64,000 nucleotides of DNA from Saccharopolyspora sp. SCSIO 74807 (GTDB taxonomy: Bacteria > Actinomycetota > Actinomycetes > Mycobacteriales > Pseudonocardiaceae), in contig NZ_CP146100.1 of assembly GCF_037023755.1 (NCBI RefSeq), positions 1,428,501 to 1,492,500 of the forward strand. Direction: 5' to 3'. Shown in pieces: positions 61,174 to 64,000 of the stretch (position 1 is its first letter; each line of letters starts with the position of its first letter). The notes below the pieces were generated by a model, which was given only the letters and a program-made list of their open reading frames with translations, was not told where the DNA came from and ran no database searches. Made by a program: the position numbers and the translations under genes.

Positions 61174-62325
61174 ATGAAGGCAGTGGTGTACCAAGGGCCG
61201 CGGCAGGTCGACGTCCAAGAGGTCCCGGACGCGCGCCTCGAGAAACCCACCGACGTGCTGGTCAAAGTCACCTCGACCAACGTGTGCGGCTCGGACCTGC
61301 ACATGTACGAAGGCCGCACGGACTTCGAGCCCGGCCGCATCTTCGGGCACGAGAACGTCGGCGAGGTCGTCGAAGTCGGTTCCGGTGTGGACAAGGTCCG
61401 GGTCGGCGACATGATCTCGGCGCCGTTCAACGTCAGTTGCGGGCACTGCGAGAACTGCGAGCACGGCCTGACGAATTACTGCCTGCAAGCCAACGATCAG
61501 GAAGGCATGGCCGGGGCGGCGTACGGCTTCGCCGACATGGGCCCGTGGCCCGGCGGTCAGGCGGAGTTGCTGCGCGTGCCGTGGGGCGATTTCCAGTGCC
61601 TGCGGCTTCCGGAGGACGCGGCGGAGAAGGAGAACGACTACGCCATGCTCTCGGACATCTTCCCCACCGGCTGGCACGCCGTGGAGATGTCCGGGATGCG
61701 CCCCGGCGAAACGATCGTGATCTTCGGCGGCGGCCCTGTCGGGCTGATGGCCGCGCTCTCGGCCGGGATCAAGGGCGCGGCGAAGGTGCTGGTCGTCGAT
61801 CGGCACCCGGACCGGCTCCGGCTCGCCGAGCAGATCGGCGCAATCCCGATCGACGACTCGAAGGCCCCCGCGGTCGATCAGGTGCTGGAGCGGACCGGCG
61901 GGCGCGGCGCCGACCGGGGCTGCGAGTGCGTCGGCTACCAGGCCCACGATCCGCAAGGCCGCGAGGACAACGCGACCACGCTGAACGACCTGGTCTCCTC
62001 GGTGCGGTTCACCGGCGGCATCGGCACGGTCGGCGTGTTCGTCCCGCAGGATCCGGGCGGCCCGGACGAGCTGGCCCGCAACGGGAAGGCCCGGTTCGAC
62101 TTCGGCGACTTCTGGTTCAAGGGCCAGCAGATGGGGTGCGGCCAAGCCCCGGTCAAGCGCTACAACCGGCATCTGCGCAACCTGATCCACGAGGGCAAGG
62201 CCACCCCGTCCTGGATCGTCTCGCACGACCTGCCGCTGGATGAGGCGCCGAACGCCTACAAGCGCTTCGACGCCCGTGAAGACGGTTGGACGAAGGTGGT
62301 CCTGCATCCCGGCCGAACTTCGTGA
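61174..62325 (+). CDS. Zinc-dependent dehydrogenase (glutathione-independent formaldehyde dehydrogenase-like)
   Basis: Medium-chain dehydrogenase of 383 residues. Catalytic zinc ligands are in VCGSDLHMYEG near 37 and FGHENVGEV near 63; the structural zinc has CGHCENCEHGLTNYC (97-111). The NAD(P) loop is FGGGPVGLMAALSA near 190. The insert QEGMAGAAYGFADMGPWPGGQAE is typical of the glutathione-independent formaldehyde dehydrogenase branch. ATG at 61174 follows AGGAGG. Actual substrates of this branch vary widely. Confidence 0.9.
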   Translation: MKAVVYQGPRQVDVQEVPDARLEKPTDVLVKVTSTNVCGSDLHMYEGRTDFEPGRIFGHENVGEVVEVGSGVDKVRVGDMISAPFNVSCGHCENCEHGLTNYCLQANDQEGMAGAAYGFADMGPWPGGQAELLRVPWGDFQCLRLPEDAAEKENDYAMLSDIFPTGWHAVEMSGMRPGETIVIFGGGPVGLMAALSAGIKGAAKVLVVDRHPDRLRLAEQIGAIPIDDSKAPAVDQVLERTGGRGADRGCECVGYQAHDPQGREDNATTLNDLVSSVRFTGGIGTVGVFVPQDPGGPDELARNGKARFDFGDFWFKGQQMGCGQAPVKRYNRHLRNLIHEGKATPSWIVSHDLPLDEAPNAYKRFDAREDGWTKVVLHPGRTS

Positions 62326-62334
62326 AGCACCGAC

Positions 62335-62368
62335 CGCTGCCCGGGGATCGGCGGATTTCCGGGCAGCG
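62335..62368 (+). terminator. Terminator after the dehydrogenase gene
   Basis: CGCTGCCCGG (62335-62344) pairs with CCGGGCAGCG (62359-62368). The region 62369-62503 that follows has no recognised gene. Confidence 0.75.
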
Positions 62369-62503
62369 AACGACGTTCGGTCGCTTCTTTGACGGAGCAG
62401 GGCTTCCGTCTCGCTGACCCGCGAACGTCGCCGCGGCGGCACGCGGCCTGGCGCTGGGCGCCGAGTTCGCGGCGGGAGTTCGGCGATTCGATCCCCACAA
62501 GCA

Positions 62504-62532
62504 AAAAACCCCCTGCTGCACAGGGGGTTTTT
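62504..62532 (-). terminator. Rho-independent terminator after tRNA-Arg
   Basis: AAAAACCCCCTG pairs with CAGGGGGTTTTT with a short loop. With A and T tracts on both sides it works in both directions; on the minus strand it ends the tRNA transcript. Confidence 0.92.
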
Positions 62533-62549
62533 GCTGTCTCGACCAGACG

Positions 62550-62622
62550 CGCGCCCGTAGGGATTCGAACCCCAAACCTTCTGATCCGTAGTCAGATGCT
62601 CTATCCGTTGAGCTACGGGCGC
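62550..62622 (-). tRNA. tRNA-Arg(ACG)
   Basis: A 73-base tRNA on the minus strand: acceptor GCGCCCG/CGGGCGC, discriminator G, T-loop GTTCGAATC, anticodon loop CTACGGA, anticodon ACG. This is the substrate of TadA, encoded at 56159-56617. Confidence 0.96.
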
Positions 62623-62659
62623 TTGTTCAGTTGTGGATCCCCGCCGGGCGGGAACCCCG

Positions 62660-62749
62660 CGGAGGCTCCGGGATTTGAACCCGGGAGGGGGCGTGACCCC
62701 CAACCGCATTAGCAGTGCGGCGCCATAGACCAGACTAGGCGAAGCCTCC
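62660..62749 (-). tRNA. tRNA-Ser(GCT)
   Basis: A 90-base tRNA on the minus strand: acceptor GGAGGCT/AGCCTCC, long GC-rich variable arm, T-loop GTTCAAATC, anticodon loop CTGCTAA, anticodon GCT. Probably co-transcribed with tRNA-Arg. Confidence 0.95.
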
Positions 62750-62827
62750 CGGTGTCCTCTCGGCCACTGCGGAAAGCCTACACAACCTGCCATCGCGGCG
62801 ACAAAGGGGGGTCCGCCCGGCCGGAGC

Positions 62828-64000
62828 TCAGCTCCCGGCGTCCTTCCCGAGCTGCACGAACGGGTTCAGCGCGGCCGGATTGCGCAGGGCGTCGCGGCTC
62901 ACGGCCCGCTCCGGGTCGGCGCCTGCGAGGATCTTCTTCACCGGCACCTCCAGCTTCTTGCCGTTCAGCGTCTGCGGGACCTCGTCGACGACGATGAACC
63001 GGTTCGGCACGTGCCGCGGCGAGAGCTGGGACCGCAGCTGCCGCTTGAGCTCCGGCTCGACGTCCGCCAGCTCCGCGCCTTCGGCCAGGACCAGGAAGCA
63101 CAGCAATTCGCCCTCGCCGCCCGCCGCGCCGGAGGTGTCGATCACGAGCGAGTCGGTCACCTCGTCGAATCCCTCGACCACCCGGTAGAACTCGGCGGTT
63201 CCCATCCGGATGCCGCCACGGTTCAACGTCGAGTCGCTGCGGCCGTGGATCACCAAGGTCTCCCGCTCGGTGACCTCCACCCAGTCGCCGTGCCGCCACA
63301 CGCCCGGATACGTGTCGAAGTACGCCTCGTGCAGGCGGGAACCGTCCGGGTCGTTCCAGAAGAACACCGGCATCGACGGCATCGGCTTGGTGATCACCAG
63401 CTCGCCGACCTCGCCGTGCAGTTCCCGGCCGTCCTCGGAGTAGGACCGCACCGCCGCCCCCAGCAGCGGGCAGGAGATCTCGCCGAGCCACACCGGAACG
63501 TCCGGTGCCGCGCCGACGACCGCGGTGCACAGGTCCGTCCCGCCGGAGACGCTGGCGATCTGCACGCGCTCGCCCACCGCGTCGGCGACCCAGCGGAAGC
63601 CGTCGGTGCTCAGCGGCGAACCGGTCGAGCCGACCGCGCGCAGCGCCGAGAGGTCGTAGTCGGCCTTCGGCCGCAGCTCGCTTTTCAGGCAGCTCTGGAT
63701 GAACGGCGCTGAGGTGCCGAAGTAGCTCACCCGGTGGCGCTGCGCGAGCTCCCACAACGCGTTCAGCGAAGGATGCCCGGGGCTGCCGTCGAACAGCAGC
63801 AGCCGGGCGCCGGTGAGCAACCCGCCGAGCAGGAAGTTCCACATCATCCAGCCGGTCGTGGTGAACCAGAAGAACGTGTCGCCCGGACCGAGGTCGCAGT
63901 GCAGCCCGACCGACTTGAGCTGTTCGACGACCATGCCGCCGTGGCCGTGCACGATGCCCTTCGGCAAACCGGTGGTGCCGGACGAGTAGAGCACCCACAG
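62828..64000 (-). CDS. Acetoacetyl-CoA synthetase, C-terminal part (5' end outside window)
   Basis: Acyl-CoA synthetase joining acetoacetate to CoA with ATP. The 391 visible residues start LWVLYSSGTTGLPKG (P-loop) and include FFWFTTTGWMMWN near 45, TGGT-type SVSGGTDLC near 152, HGRSDSTLNRGGIRMG near 252 (Asp and Arg of the hinge) and the catalytic Lys in LNGKKLEVPVKKIL near 350. Family length is about 650, so the first 40 % lies beyond 64000. The stop is TGA at 62828-62830. Confidence 0.93.
   Translation of the reverse strand: MWVLYSSGTTGLPKGIVHGHGGMVVEQLKSVGLHCDLGPGDTFFWFTTTGWMMWNFLLGGLLTGARLLLFDGSPGHPSLNALWELAQRHRVSYFGTSAPFIQSCLKSELRPKADYDLSALRAVGSTGSPLSTDGFRWVADAVGERVQIASVSGGTDLCTAVVGAAPDVPVWLGEISCPLLGAAVRSYSEDGRELHGEVGELVITKPMPSMPVFFWNDPDGSRLHEAYFDTYPGVWRHGDWVEVTERETLVIHGRSDSTLNRGGIRMGTAEFYRVVEGFDEVTDSLVIDTSGAAGGEGELLCFLVLAEGAELADVEPELKRQLRSQLSPRHVPNRFIVVDEVPQTLNGKKLEVPVKKILAGADPERAVSRDALRNPAALNPFVQLGKDAGS

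Noticed and set aside
62369-62503. tRNA-like fragment GATTCGATCCCCAC near 62484-62497
   Set aside because: Resembles a T-arm, but no acceptor or anticodon arm can be formed around it.

Overview
The window is high-GC DNA (roughly 70 % G+C by eye) from a filamentous or rare actinobacterium, most likely Pseudonocardiales (Saccharopolyspora-like). Reasons: DUF5753/DUF397 regulator pairs, many GTG/TTG starts, a leuA leader peptide, a tRNA-adenosine-deaminase-associated protein, and gene order resembling mycobacterial chromosomes from memory (ponA2-phosphoesterase, lysC-asd, leuA, recR-ybaB, dnaX, serine tRNAs, tadA-tyrA). It reads as core chromosome with small accessory insertions.

Layout. 1-3260: end of a PASTA penicillin-binding protein, a siderophore-interacting flavoprotein, a phosphoesterase and tRNA-Pro(CGG). 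3380-5877: a small island after the tRNA, with an unknown Cys-motif protein and a complete IS481-family element whose 6-bp target duplication supplies the transposase stop codon. 6026-14925: secreted repeat protein, S9 peptidase, a 30-codon proline-rich ORF followed by a hairpin and an ABC exporter, old yellow enzyme, Dps, FMN reductase, esterase. 14973-23834: the ini locus, with a LuxR/ATPase regulator (IniR-like) and a membrane-anchored Hsp70-like protein divergent from iniB, iniA and iniC (dynamin-like GTPases). 24022-29954: Fur-catalase pair, gluconate permease and gluconokinase, Uma2 protein.

30114-40705: lysC-asd, a PIG-V-like membrane protein, nitroreductase, a kynureninase-like protein without the PLP lysine, a FUSC protein, two related small membrane proteins, and leuA behind a probable leaderless Leu-codon leader peptide. 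40774-44787: accessory cluster with a DUF397/DUF5753 pair, tandem GGTCC palindromes, two overlapping small Cys/His-rich proteins and an orphan glycosidase-like protein. 44885-51319: recR, ybaB, a second S9 peptidase, dnaX, SRP RNA, a SodC-like lipoprotein and tRNA-Ser(GGA).

51450-64000: HicB-like protein, TetR, cholesterol oxidase with a secreted lipase, tRNA-Ser(CGA), CsbD, tadA with its partner, tyrA, a thiolase with a changed catalytic residue, class IV aminotransferase, truncated haemoglobin, zinc dehydrogenase, tRNA-Arg(ACG), tRNA-Ser(GCT) and a partial acetoacetyl-CoA synthetase. No rRNA, CRISPR array or prophage was seen. The most interesting candidates are the proline-rich ORF/hairpin/ABC exporter unit, the Hsp70-IniR/iniBAC locus and the leuA leader.
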